A stretch of DNA of 64,000 nucleotides. It comes from Sva-07 sp963698565. GTDB taxonomy: Bacteria; Actinomycetota; Acidimicrobiia; Acidimicrobiales; Ilumatobacteraceae. Both the position numbers and the translations under genes were made by a program. Where the stretch lies: positions 1 to 64,000 of the forward strand of contig CAVORH010000010.1 of the NCBI GenBank assembly GCA_963698565.1. Direction: 5' to 3'. This document shows positions 45,331 through 53,242 of the stretch, piece after piece (positions within the stretch are counted from its first letter, which is position 1; each line of letters opens with the position of its first letter). The notes under the pieces are model-generated. The model was not told the DNA's origin and made no database searches. It saw only the letters and a program-made list of their open reading frames with translations.

Positions 45331-45715
45331 TGGAGCTGGGGGGAATCGAACCCCCGTCCATCAGCCGGTGAACGAACTTGCTACGACCATTCCCGACATT
45401 GCCACTGACGCTGTGACACCGACGGGTCGGCTGTCCGCTCGAGGCGGACCACGCTCAGTCTTTCCTGAAAGTCAGCAGTCTTTCCCGCTGGCAGCAGTCT
45501 TTCCTGCCGTCATCCCTCACTTCTGTTGCCGGGCTGTGATGGATTGGCCCCGTGCGACATTTCTGCTCACGATGACTCTTCGCTCACTTGATGTGAATCA
45601 GGCGGCGAGAGCGAACTGCTCATCGGCAATTCTTTTGGTTCCCCCGTTTAGCGAGTCTGAGGAACTCGGGTCGCAAACTCGAACAGCGTTACTGACGTCG
45701 AAACCAGTCAGCCCC
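45331..45715 (-). ncRNA. ssrA: Transfer-messenger RNA (tmRNA)
   Basis: One-piece tmRNA of about 385 nt. 5' end GGGGCTGACTGGTTTCGACG pairs with 3' CAGCTCC; the T-arm is GGGGG-TTCGATT-CCCCC; the discriminator A is at 45331 and CCA is not encoded. The tag frame ends GCC GAT GAG CAG, then TTC GCT CTC GCC GCC TGA (ADEQFALAA; stop 45600-45598). The resume codon is probably GGA at 45642 (tag GTKRIADEQFALAA) or GCC at 45627; I cannot decide. It rescues stalled ribosomes with SmpB, whose gene is 1.4 kb away. Confidence 0.93.
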
Positions 45716-45803
45716 GTGATCGATATGTAGGTGTCGCGACCGGATGCTGCCCGATCGTGACCACCTCACCCTAGCGGCGCCGCATGTCGGCAACTCTGTG
45801 AGA

Positions 45804-45820
45804 CCCCCTGGTCATGATGG
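45804..45820 (+). promoter_or_regulatory. Conserved leader of DUF222-HNH gene, copy 2
   Basis: CCCCCTGGTCATGATGG, one mismatch from the element at 1-17 in front of the paralogue. Here the ATGATG is in frame with the gene, but alignment with copy 1 favours the later ATG at 45826, so the element is again in the leader. About 90 bases separate it from the 5' end of the divergent tmRNA. Confidence 0.45.
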
Positions 45821-45825
45821 ACGGC

Positions 45826-47061
45826 ATGAAGGACTCGGGGGTGATCGACCGGCTGCGGCAGGTGGCGGCGGTGCGCTCCGATCTCGCTGCAACCTCGATC
45901 GAGCAGCTCGAGTCGGCGCTCGCCGAACTGCGCGGCGTGCGATCCTGGGTCGACGCATCGGAGGCGGCGCTGGCGTCGGAGATCGCTCGGCGGAGTTCCT
46001 TCCCCGAATCGACGATCAGCAGTGCCTCGCGAGGTTCGCTTGCCGAAGCAGCGAAGACGATCGACCGTGCGCGCACTCTCGATGCTGCGCCGGGCTTCGC
46101 CGGCGCGCTCGACCGAGGGACCGTCACCGCAGGTCATGTCGATCAACTCACGCGGGCCGGCGTGTCGCTGAACGAATTGCAGCGCGACGAGCTGCTCGAC
46201 CGATGCGAAGCACTGCTTCCCGTCGCCGAGGCGGCGACCGTCGAGCAGTGGGGACGGCGGGTTCGCGACGAGGCCCGGCGGCTCGCGGCCGAGACCGAGA
46301 TGGATCGCCTGGAGCGTCAACGCAGAGCGACGTCGCTGCGTTCATGGGTGGACAGCGAGGGAATGTGGAACTTCCGAGGGAAGTTCGATCCGGTCACCGG
46401 GGTGAAGATCGCCGCCCGTCTCGACTCGGCCGTCGAAACCCTTTTCGCCGAGCAGGCGCCCACGACCTGCCCGTCCGACCCTGTCGAGAAGCAGCACCAT
46501 CTTCGAGCGCTTGCGTTCAGCAGGCTCCTCGACGAGTCCGGTGTCTCACACAAGCCCGGTCGCTCGGAGTTCGTGGCCGTGATCGACGTCGATGGCGCAG
46601 TGGCGAGCGATGGCGCCGGATCTCCGGTGCCGAGCGTCGACTGGCCGATTCCGGTCGAGGTTCCGTGGCGGGTGCTCGCCGACCTGGCCGGTGATGCCGA
46701 TGTGCACGCCGTCGTCGTCCGCAACGGCGTGGTGCTGTACGCCCCCGGGGCACTCGAGCTCGGCCGCACCACGCGGGTGGCCAACCGGGCTCAGCGACGA
46801 GCGTTGCGAGGGTTGTACGCCACGTGTTCGATCCCCGGCTGCGCCACCCGCTACGACCGCTGCCAACTCCACCACGTGCGCTGGTGGCGCCACGGCGGCC
46901 GCACCGATCTGGACAATCTGCTCCCGCTGTGCTCTCACCACCACCACAAGGTCCACGACGATGGATGGCAGCTGTCGCTCGGCCCCAACCGTGAGCTCAC
47001 CATCCGGTTTCCCGACGGACGGGTGATGACGACCGGTCCGCCGAACCGTCGCGCCGCCTGA
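45826..47061 (+). CDS. DUF222 (13E12-type) protein with C-terminal HNH nuclease domain, paralogue
   Basis: 411 residues, paralogue of the gene at 22-1269 (shared RRVRDEARR, RLERQRRATSLR, FDPVTGV). HNH region CSIPGCATRYDRCQLHHVRW near residues 335-355, then PLCSHHHHKVHDDGW. Starts: an in-frame ATG at 45814 would add four residues, but MKDSGVIDRLRQVAAVR from 45826 lines up with the start of copy 1. It is inserted between tmRNA and smpB, which are usually close neighbours. Function not established. Confidence 0.9.
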   Translation: MKDSGVIDRLRQVAAVRSDLAATSIEQLESALAELRGVRSWVDASEAALASEIARRSSFPESTISSASRGSLAEAAKTIDRARTLDAAPGFAGALDRGTVTAGHVDQLTRAGVSLNELQRDELLDRCEALLPVAEAATVEQWGRRVRDEARRLAAETEMDRLERQRRATSLRSWVDSEGMWNFRGKFDPVTGVKIAARLDSAVETLFAEQAPTTCPSDPVEKQHHLRALAFSRLLDESGVSHKPGRSEFVAVIDVDGAVASDGAGSPVPSVDWPIPVEVPWRVLADLAGDADVHAVVVRNGVVLYAPGALELGRTTRVANRAQRRALRGLYATCSIPGCATRYDRCQLHHVRWWRHGGRTDLDNLLPLCSHHHHKVHDDGWQLSLGPNRELTIRFPDGRVMTTGPPNRRAA

Positions 47062-47072
47062 GGCGGCGGCAG

Positions 47073-47588
47073 CTACCGGTCGTGGCCGTACTTGTTGGCC
47101 CGGTTGAACTCGGTCTGGATCTCGCGGTCGGCATCGCGCTCGGCCATGTGCTGACGCTTGTCGCCCTTGGTGCGACCCTTCGCCAACCCGAGTTCGATCT
47201 TCGCTCGGCCGCCCTTCCAGTACAGACGCAACGGCACGATCGTCAGGCTGCCCTGGGCGACACGCTGGTCGAGCTTGTCGATCTCGGCACGGTTGAGCAG
47301 CAGCTTGCGGGCCCGGTCGGGATCGTGAGCACCGAAGCCGATCGCGTTCGTGTACGGCGGAATGTGGATCCCGTCGAGCCACATCTCACCGCGCTGGACC
47401 CGGGCGTAGCCCTCGGCGATCTGGGCGTTGCCTTCCCGCAGGCTCTTGACCTCGCTGCCGGTGAGGACGAGCCCCGCCTCGTAGGTGTCGAGGATGTCGT
47501 AGTCGCGATAGGCGCGCTTGTACGACGCGATCAGTTGAGTGCCGTCGCCGCCACCCTTGTCCTTCTTGGTCTTCTTGCCCTTCGCCAT
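47073..47588 (-). CDS. smpB: SsrA-binding protein SmpB
   Basis: 171 residues, basic N-terminus (MAKGKKTKKDKGGGDG), then the SmpB beta-barrel with YDILDTYEAGLVLTGSEVKS, IPPYTNAIGFGAHDPDRARK and QGSLTIVPLRLYWKGGRAKI. The C-terminal tail KGRTKGDKRQHMAERDADRE that enters the decoding centre is intact. Binds the tRNA-like domain of tmRNA to rescue stalled ribosomes. A few bases separate its stop from the convergent DUF222 gene. Confidence 0.96.
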   Translation of the reverse strand: MAKGKKTKKDKGGGDGTQLIASYKRAYRDYDILDTYEAGLVLTGSEVKSLREGNAQIAEGYARVQRGEMWLDGIHIPPYTNAIGFGAHDPDRARKLLLNRAEIDKLDQRVAQGSLTIVPLRLYWKGGRAKIELGLAKGRTKGDKRQHMAERDADREIQTEFNRANKYGHDR

Positions 47589-47677
47589 GACGTTCCTCGT
47601 TCTGCGGGAAGCAGACCCTACCGACGTCGCCCCGTCGGAGGTGCGGGGGTTCACGGTCGGGCATTACCGTCGCCGGC

Positions 47678-48541
47678 GTGCAGATCGACAACAACGGAAT
47701 CTCGCTCAACGTCACCGACGACGGCAACCCGGCGGCACCGCCGCTGTTGCTGCTCCACGGCATCACGTCGTTCGGCGGCACGTGGGACTGGATCGTGCCG
47801 GAACTGGCAGAGCGGTTCCGGGTGTTGCGGCTCGACTTCCGCGGTCACGGCGCCTCGGCCCGCACGCCCGACGCCTACGGGTCGCTCGGCTACGTCAGCG
47901 ATGCCATCGCGGTCTGCGACCAGGTCATCGGCCAACCGTGCATCGTGATGGGACACTCGCTCGGCGGCGCGACCGCTGCGATCATGATGCAGCAGCGACC
48001 CGAACTGATTCGCGCCGCCATCCTCGAGGACCCGCCCCTCGGACTCCCGGCGGGCACCGACAGCCACCTGGGCGACGGTCATGCGCTGTTCGAGTCGTTT
48101 CGGCTCATGCGTCAGTCGATCCCCGCGCTCCAGGCTGCGGGGATGACAGCCGACGCAGTCGCCGGGTTCCTCGCCTCGGTGCCCACCGCCTCGGGGGCCA
48201 CGATGGGCGACTCGATCGAGCCGGACGGTCTGCTCTCGATGGCCGGATCACTGCTGGCCGTCGACGCTGCCGTGCTCGACCCCGTGTTGAACGGCACGAT
48301 CGATCTCCTGCTCGACCCCGACCGCGGATTCGAGCCGCCGACACTGATCCTCACCGCCGACCCGTCCAAGCCCGACGCGGTCGCCGATCCCGACCTGGCC
48401 CACCACTTCGCCTCGATCTCGTCGGCGACCGAGGTCGTGACGGTCGCCGGTGCCGGTCACCTGATCCACGACGAGACCGCATCTCGCCCGGCGTTCCACG
48501 CGGCGGTCACGGAGTTCCTTGCTCGGGTGGCGGGGTCGTGA
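47678..48541 (+). CDS. Alpha/beta hydrolase
   Basis: 287 residues from a GTG. Oxyanion-region HGITSFGGTWDWIV, nucleophile elbow GHSLGG, and C-terminal GAGHLIHDE with the catalytic histidine. Broad-specificity esterase-like fold; substrate unknown. Stop overlaps the start of the following JAMM peptidase gene (GTGA), so both are co-translated and may act in cysteine or thioester metabolism (inference). Confidence 0.88.
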   Translation: MQIDNNGISLNVTDDGNPAAPPLLLLHGITSFGGTWDWIVPELAERFRVLRLDFRGHGASARTPDAYGSLGYVSDAIAVCDQVIGQPCIVMGHSLGGATAAIMMQQRPELIRAAILEDPPLGLPAGTDSHLGDGHALFESFRLMRQSIPALQAAGMTADAVAGFLASVPTASGATMGDSIEPDGLLSMAGSLLAVDAAVLDPVLNGTIDLLLDPDRGFEPPTLILTADPSKPDAVADPDLAHHFASISSATEVVTVAGAGHLIHDETASRPAFHAAVTEFLARVAGS

Positions 48542-48954
48542 TCGAGATCTCACGCGAGGCCTACGCCCAGATGGTGGGTGCTGCCCTCGACGCCTACCCG
48601 CTGGAGGCCTGTGGCCTGATCGCCGGACCGCCGGCGCTCACCGGGGGAGCGGGCGACCGGGCGCCGATCTTCTATCCGTGCACGAACATCGCCGAGTCGG
48701 CCCGTGTGTACACGATCGACCCGAAGGACCACCTGCGAGCCGAGATGGACGCCGACGACCGCGACGTCGAGATCAACGGCGTGGTGCACAGCCACACGCA
48801 TTCCGAGCCGTACCCGAGCCCGACCGATGTGGCGTCGGCCCCGGACCCGTCGTGGCACTACGTGATCATCAGCCTCAAACGTGAGGCCCCCGAGGCTCGC
48901 AGCTACCGCATCGTCGACGGCCGGATCGTCGAGGAACCGATCGCCATCATCTGA
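48538..48954 (+). CDS. mec: JAMM/MPN+ zinc peptidase (Mec-like)
   Basis: 138 residues. The JAMM zinc signature is complete: Glu in PLEACGLIAG, His-x-His in VVHSHTHSEPYP and then S-x2-D (SPTD). In Mycobacterium tuberculosis the related Mec peptidase frees cysteine from the sulfur carrier CysO, next to cysO and cysM. Here a CysM-like enzyme follows after about 150 bases, but no CysO gene is recognisable. The gene symbol is therefore by homology and context. Confidence 0.8.
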   Translation: MIEISREAYAQMVGAALDAYPLEACGLIAGPPALTGGAGDRAPIFYPCTNIAESARVYTIDPKDHLRAEMDADDRDVEINGVVHSHTHSEPYPSPTDVASAPDPSWHYVIISLKREAPEARSYRIVDGRIVEEPIAII

Positions 48955-49106
48955 TTGCACTCTCGGTCCGATGAGCTTCGCCGCGCCCCTGCCCGGAGAC
49001 TCATCGGAGCTCGGGTGGAGGGGTGAGCTGGTCGGCCGGTACGATTCCCGACAGAAACCATCGGATTAGTCGGAATGTCTTCGCCGCCGGCGGTGTTGGG
49101 AGAATC

Positions 49107-50093
49107 GTGACGAACACCTTGAACCCGAACTTCACGTTGCCGGGGCTGGTCAACGACAGCGTGCTCGACATGATCGGCAACACGCCGATGGTCGACGTGT
49201 CCGTGCTCTCTCCCAATCCCAACGTCCGCATCCTGGGCAAGATGGAGATGCAGAACCCGTTCGGGTCGGTCAAGGACCGCATCGCCAAGTCGATGATCGA
49301 AGCCGCCGAGAAGGACGGGCGTCTGCTTCCCGGCCAGACGATCCTCGAGCCGTCGTCGGGCAACACCGGCATCGCGCTGGCTGCGATCGCCGGGATCAAG
49401 GGCTACCCGATCAAGATCATGATGCCGACCAGCGTCTCGATCGAACGGCGTCAGATGCTCGAGGTGTTCGGCGCCGAGCTGATCCTGACACCCGGCGAGG
49501 AGGGCTCGAACGGGGCGGTCTCCCGGGCGATCGAGCTCGCCGCCCAGCATCCCGAGTGGTACTTCCCGTATCAGTACGCCAACGATGCCAACCCTCGGGC
49601 TCACTACGAAGGCACCGGCCCGGAGATCCTGCGTGACGTTCCCGAGATGACCCACTTCGTGGCCGGCCTCGGTACGAGCGGCACGCTGATGGGCTGCGGG
49701 CGGTACTTCAAGGAGCAGAACCCCGACATCCAGGTCGTCGCCGTCGAGCCCCCGCTCGGCGAGCGCGTCGAGGGGTTGCGAAACATCGGCGAGGGGTACA
49801 TCCCGCCGGTGTTCGAGAACTGGAACGGTTTCGACATCCTCGACCGCAAGCGCGTCGTGCGCCCTCGGGAATCGATCGAGTGGACACGCCGGCTGGTCAG
49901 GGAGTGCGGTGTGTTCGCCGGCATCTCCGCCGGCGCGGCGCTCGCCGGCGCAGCGAAGGTCGCCAGCCAGATCGACCACGGCACGATCGTGTTCATCGTG
50001 TGTGACGGCGGCTGGAAGTATCTCTCGACCGGCGCCTACACCGACGACCTCGACACCGCCGAAGCCAACGCCGAAGAGATCATCTACTTCTGA
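49107..50093 (+). CDS. cysM: Cysteine synthase B-like (CysM)
   Basis: 328 residues from a GTG. PLP lysine at ~56 in QNPFGSVKDRI, phosphate loop PSSGNTGIALA, substrate-loop TSVSIERRQML and GGWKYLSTGAY at the C-terminus. Makes L-cysteine from a sulfide donor and O-activated serine; actinobacterial CysM types prefer O-phosphoserine and a protein-bound thiocarboxylate. The Mec-like gene upstream supports that pathway. The ~150 bases before it carry no gene. Confidence 0.9.
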   Translation: MTNTLNPNFTLPGLVNDSVLDMIGNTPMVDVSVLSPNPNVRILGKMEMQNPFGSVKDRIAKSMIEAAEKDGRLLPGQTILEPSSGNTGIALAAIAGIKGYPIKIMMPTSVSIERRQMLEVFGAELILTPGEEGSNGAVSRAIELAAQHPEWYFPYQYANDANPRAHYEGTGPEILRDVPEMTHFVAGLGTSGTLMGCGRYFKEQNPDIQVVAVEPPLGERVEGLRNIGEGYIPPVFENWNGFDILDRKRVVRPRESIEWTRRLVRECGVFAGISAGAALAGAAKVASQIDHGTIVFIVCDGGWKYLSTGAYTDDLDTAEANAEEIIYF

Positions 50094-50296
50094 TCCGCTC
50101 GGGGACGGTGCCCCGCGACGTCTCGTCGCGTGCGTCGGTCGGTGAGGCGAGCAGCCTTGGGCCGCCAGCGAGCCGGTCGGTAGAGTGCTGACCGAACACC
50201 GCGACCGCGGTGTCCCGGCGTACGAGTCCCGTCGCCGGGGCCGGTGACCCCACATCACCGTGTCGTCCCACCCACCTTCGAAAGAGAAGTCCCCCC

Positions 50297-51127
50297 ATGC
50301 GTTCCACTGTCCGCGTTGTCTCCGCCGCGCTCGCCGTCACCGTTCTCGTCGCTGCGTGCGGCTCCGACGATTCCGGAACGGGCGTCGGTGGTCCGATCGA
50401 CAGCGCGCCCGCGATCGACACGACCGTTCCCGAGACGACTGTGCCCGACACGACACCCGAGACGACACCCGACACGACTGCCGACACTGCGGCACCGACG
50501 TCGGTGCCTGCCGACGCGGCGCAGGACGTCGAGGCCGACACGACCGCCGCCGGTGCCGCGGTGCTCGTGGTCGCCGACCTGCCCGAGGGGTGGACCGAGA
50601 CCCCCGACGACGGCGCCTCGGCGCCGCTCGAGGCTCGACTCGCCGAGTGTGTCGGCGTCGACGCCGACTCGATTTCGGCGTCCGACGCTGCAGCCCGAAC
50701 GGGCCGCTTCGTCTCGCCCGATGGAAACCTGACGCTCCGTCAGCACATCGGTGTGCAGGCGACGGAACGTGACGCGCAACTCGTCGGCGCCTACATCACC
50801 GAGCCCGCCGTGCCCGGATGCTTCGAAATCGCGTACGGCGAGCTGGCCGCCGATGCCCTCGGGGCCTCGTTGGCCGAAGGAGCGCAGGTCGGCACGCCCA
50901 CCGTCACCCGGCTGCAGGTCGGATCCGCCGGCGATGCCACCCAGGCACTCCGCGTGACCGTGCCGGTGACGGGCGACCCCTCGGTCACCGCGGTGACCGT
51001 CGACCACGTGATCGTCCGCAGCGGACGCACGCTGACGACCCTCACGTTCGAGAACCGGACCGAGCCCACCCCGGTCGAGACCATCGACGGAGTCACCGCA
51101 CTCGTCGCCGAGCGTCTCCCCGCCTGA
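50297..51127 (+). CDS. Lipoprotein with Thr/Pro linker, unknown family
   Basis: 276 residues. Lipobox VLVAAC at the signal end, an acidic Thr/Pro linker (TTVPETTVPDTTPETT), then a globular domain of about 190 residues with DLPEGWTETPDDG and TPVETIDGVTALVAERLPA. Unrecognised; anchored to the outside of the membrane. A ribosome site AAAGAG lies a little upstream of the ATG. The ~200 bases before it (50094-50296) contain no gene. Confidence 0.75.
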   Translation: MRSTVRVVSAALAVTVLVAACGSDDSGTGVGGPIDSAPAIDTTVPETTVPDTTPETTPDTTADTAAPTSVPADAAQDVEADTTAAGAAVLVVADLPEGWTETPDDGASAPLEARLAECVGVDADSISASDAAARTGRFVSPDGNLTLRQHIGVQATERDAQLVGAYITEPAVPGCFEIAYGELAADALGASLAEGAQVGTPTVTRLQVGSAGDATQALRVTVPVTGDPSVTAVTVDHVIVRSGRTLTTLTFENRTEPTPVETIDGVTALVAERLPA

Positions 51128-51200
51128 ACCCTTCGATCGATGTGACGTCGGGCGGCCGTCTCGGCGTCACACCGGTCGATCACTCCGGCAGTCAGTGCCG

Positions 51201-52241
51201 TCAGGCCGACGCGAAGCAGGCGATGCTCGCGGCGGTCTGACGGCTGACATCGGGCAGCACCGGGGTGAAGACGTCCATGCCGTGGGACGTGCCCATCACG
51301 ATCCGGCACTGCGCAGCGACCCCGGCCCGCAGCAGCAGCCGGTAGAAGTCGATGCCCTCGTCTCGCAGCGGGTCCGCCTCGTTGACGCTGATGAACGTCG
51401 GTGGCAACCCCGCCACGTCGGCTTCGGTCGCGTGGGACGGCCACGCCAAGGGGTTGCCCTCCTCGAAGTGCTCGATCCCGTAGGCGACGGCACCACGGTT
51501 GTGGTGCAGGTTGAGCAGGTATCCCTCGTTCTCGATCGATGACGGGAAGCGGTCCTGGGGCCACTTGCCGGCGATGTACGGACAGAGCGCGTACAACCCC
51601 TTGACCGATCCGATGTCGCCGTCGCGGAGGAGTCGCATGCCGGTCGCCAGGGTGAGGTTCCCTCCGCCGCTCTCGCCGGCCACGATCACGCGGGCAGGAT
51701 CGACGCCGAGCTCGTCGGCGTTCGCCACCACCCACCGGAGCCCGGACACGCAGTCGTTGAGACCGGCCGGGAACGGTTCGACGTCGGGTGTCGACGACGG
51801 GGTGACGGCGTTGCGGAAGTCGACCATCGCCACCGCGAGGCCCTCGGCGGCGAGGACGCGCGCCCAGATGCGATACAGCGCGTCGAACGCACTGCCGTTC
51901 TGCATGCCGCCACCGTGGATGTAGTACACGCACGGCAGCACCGTGTTGCCCTCGCGGTCGGCGTCGGGGCGGACGTAACGGATCTTGATCGTGTTGCCGT
52001 CGGGAGCGGACGTGAACTCGTGGACCGTGATCGACAACCCGGCCGACGAGGCGACCTCCTCGGTGTCGAGCGCGTCGTACAGCGCGGCGGCCTTCTCGCG
52101 CAGTGCGACCGCTTTGGGGTGGTTGCTGATCTCCAGCAGGGTCTCGCGACTGTCGACGTCGGTGAGGTTGGTCACCGGGACGTTGCGCAGCGCCCACTTC
52201 ACCCGTGGGTCGAGGCGCGGGTCGTTCTCGAGATCGGGCAC
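51201..52241 (-). CDS. Alpha/beta hydrolase, HSL (hormone-sensitive lipase) family
   Basis: 346 residues from a GTG. HSL-type HGGG (YYIHGGGMQNGS) oxyanion loop, nucleophile GESGGG, Asp in ISVNEADPLRDEG and His in TSHGMDVFTP. Typical carboxylesterase of short acyl esters; secreted leader absent, so cytoplasmic. One base separates its start from the stop of the next hydrolase gene, forming a two-hydrolase operon. Confidence 0.9.
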   Translation of the reverse strand: MPDLENDPRLDPRVKWALRNVPVTNLTDVDSRETLLEISNHPKAVALREKAAALYDALDTEEVASSAGLSITVHEFTSAPDGNTIKIRYVRPDADREGNTVLPCVYYIHGGGMQNGSAFDALYRIWARVLAAEGLAVAMVDFRNAVTPSSTPDVEPFPAGLNDCVSGLRWVVANADELGVDPARVIVAGESGGGNLTLATGMRLLRDGDIGSVKGLYALCPYIAGKWPQDRFPSSIENEGYLLNLHHNRGAVAYGIEHFEEGNPLAWPSHATEADVAGLPPTFISVNEADPLRDEGIDFYRLLLRAGVAAQCRIVMGTSHGMDVFTPVLPDVSRQTAASIACFASA

Positions 52242-52242
52242 G

Positions 52243-53124
52243 TCAGCGATCCTCGCCCCGCACGGCGATGTTGAGGATGGCGTCGGCGATCTGCGGCCAG
52301 TAGAGCGGGGGCAGGTCGTGGCCCATCCGACCGAACACCAGCAGTTCGGCGCCCGGGATCGCCGCCGCCGTCGCCTCGCCGCCGGACAGGGTGACCAGCG
52401 AGTCCTGCCGGCCGTGGATCACCAGTGTCGGGACATCGAGTGAACCCAGCGCCTCGGTCCGGTCGCCCGAGGCCGCGATGGCCACCAGGTGGAACGCCGT
52501 GCCGGCCGGGTTGAAGCAGCGATCGAACGACTCGGTGGCGACTGCACGTGACAGCGACTCGTCGAACAGGTCGCCGGAGATCACCCGGGAGGTCTCGACA
52601 CTCTGGCGGATCGCGCCGTCGCGGTCGGTCGGCGCCGGCGTCAAGAGCGCCATCATCGACTCCGGATCCGGTTGGCCGACCTCGGTGTGGCCGGTCGTCG
52701 ACATGATCGAGGTCAACGACAGGACGCGGTCGGGGTGCTCGATGGCGATCGTCTGGACGATCATGCCGCCCATCGAGGCGCCGACGATGTGCGCTGCAGG
52801 GATGCCGAGTGCGTCGAGGAGGCCGACCGCATCGGCCGCGAGCGTCGACAGTGTGTACGGCGCGTCGATCGCCTGCCCGCCGAGGAACTGCGCGTAGATC
52901 GCCATGACATCGGGCGGCTCGCCGGACGACTTGGTCGACAGCCCGACATCGCGGTTGTCGAAGCGGATCACCCGGAAACCCCGGTCGACGAGTTCGCTCA
53001 CGAACCCGGGCGACCAGAGTGTCATCTGGGCACCGAGGCCCATCACCAGCAGCAGGGGCGGTGCATCGTCGGGGCCGAAGCTCTCGTAGCAGATCTCGAT
53101 GTCGTTGACGGCAATGGTTGGCAT
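52243..53124 (-). CDS. Alpha/beta hydrolase
   Basis: 293 residues. Nucleophile elbow GASMGG, oxyanion region LLVMGLGAQMTLW, and GRMGHDLPPLYWP with the catalytic histidine. Possibly an esterase, epoxide hydrolase or haloalkane-type enzyme; cannot be refined. Directly upstream of the HSL-type esterase gene in the same orientation, so probably co-transcribed. Confidence 0.88.
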   Translation of the reverse strand: MPTIAVNDIEICYESFGPDDAPPLLLVMGLGAQMTLWSPGFVSELVDRGFRVIRFDNRDVGLSTKSSGEPPDVMAIYAQFLGGQAIDAPYTLSTLAADAVGLLDALGIPAAHIVGASMGGMIVQTIAIEHPDRVLSLTSIMSTTGHTEVGQPDPESMMALLTPAPTDRDGAIRQSVETSRVISGDLFDESLSRAVATESFDRCFNPAGTAFHLVAIAASGDRTEALGSLDVPTLVIHGRQDSLVTLSGGEATAAAIPGAELLVFGRMGHDLPPLYWPQIADAILNIAVRGEDR

Positions 53125-53242
53125 CGCGGGAGTCTGGCACGCGACCCCTCCCGGGTGGGGACTCGCACGGTCGTCCTCAAGGTGCGCTCAAGAAGTCGAG
53201 TGGTCCGCCACAGGGCGTCGCCGCCCTGCCACAATGGGAAGG

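Noticed and set aside
45368..45730. Plus-strand open frame of 120 codons
   Set aside because: Lies wholly within the tmRNA gene on the opposite strand, whose tRNA-like ends and tag frame are clear.
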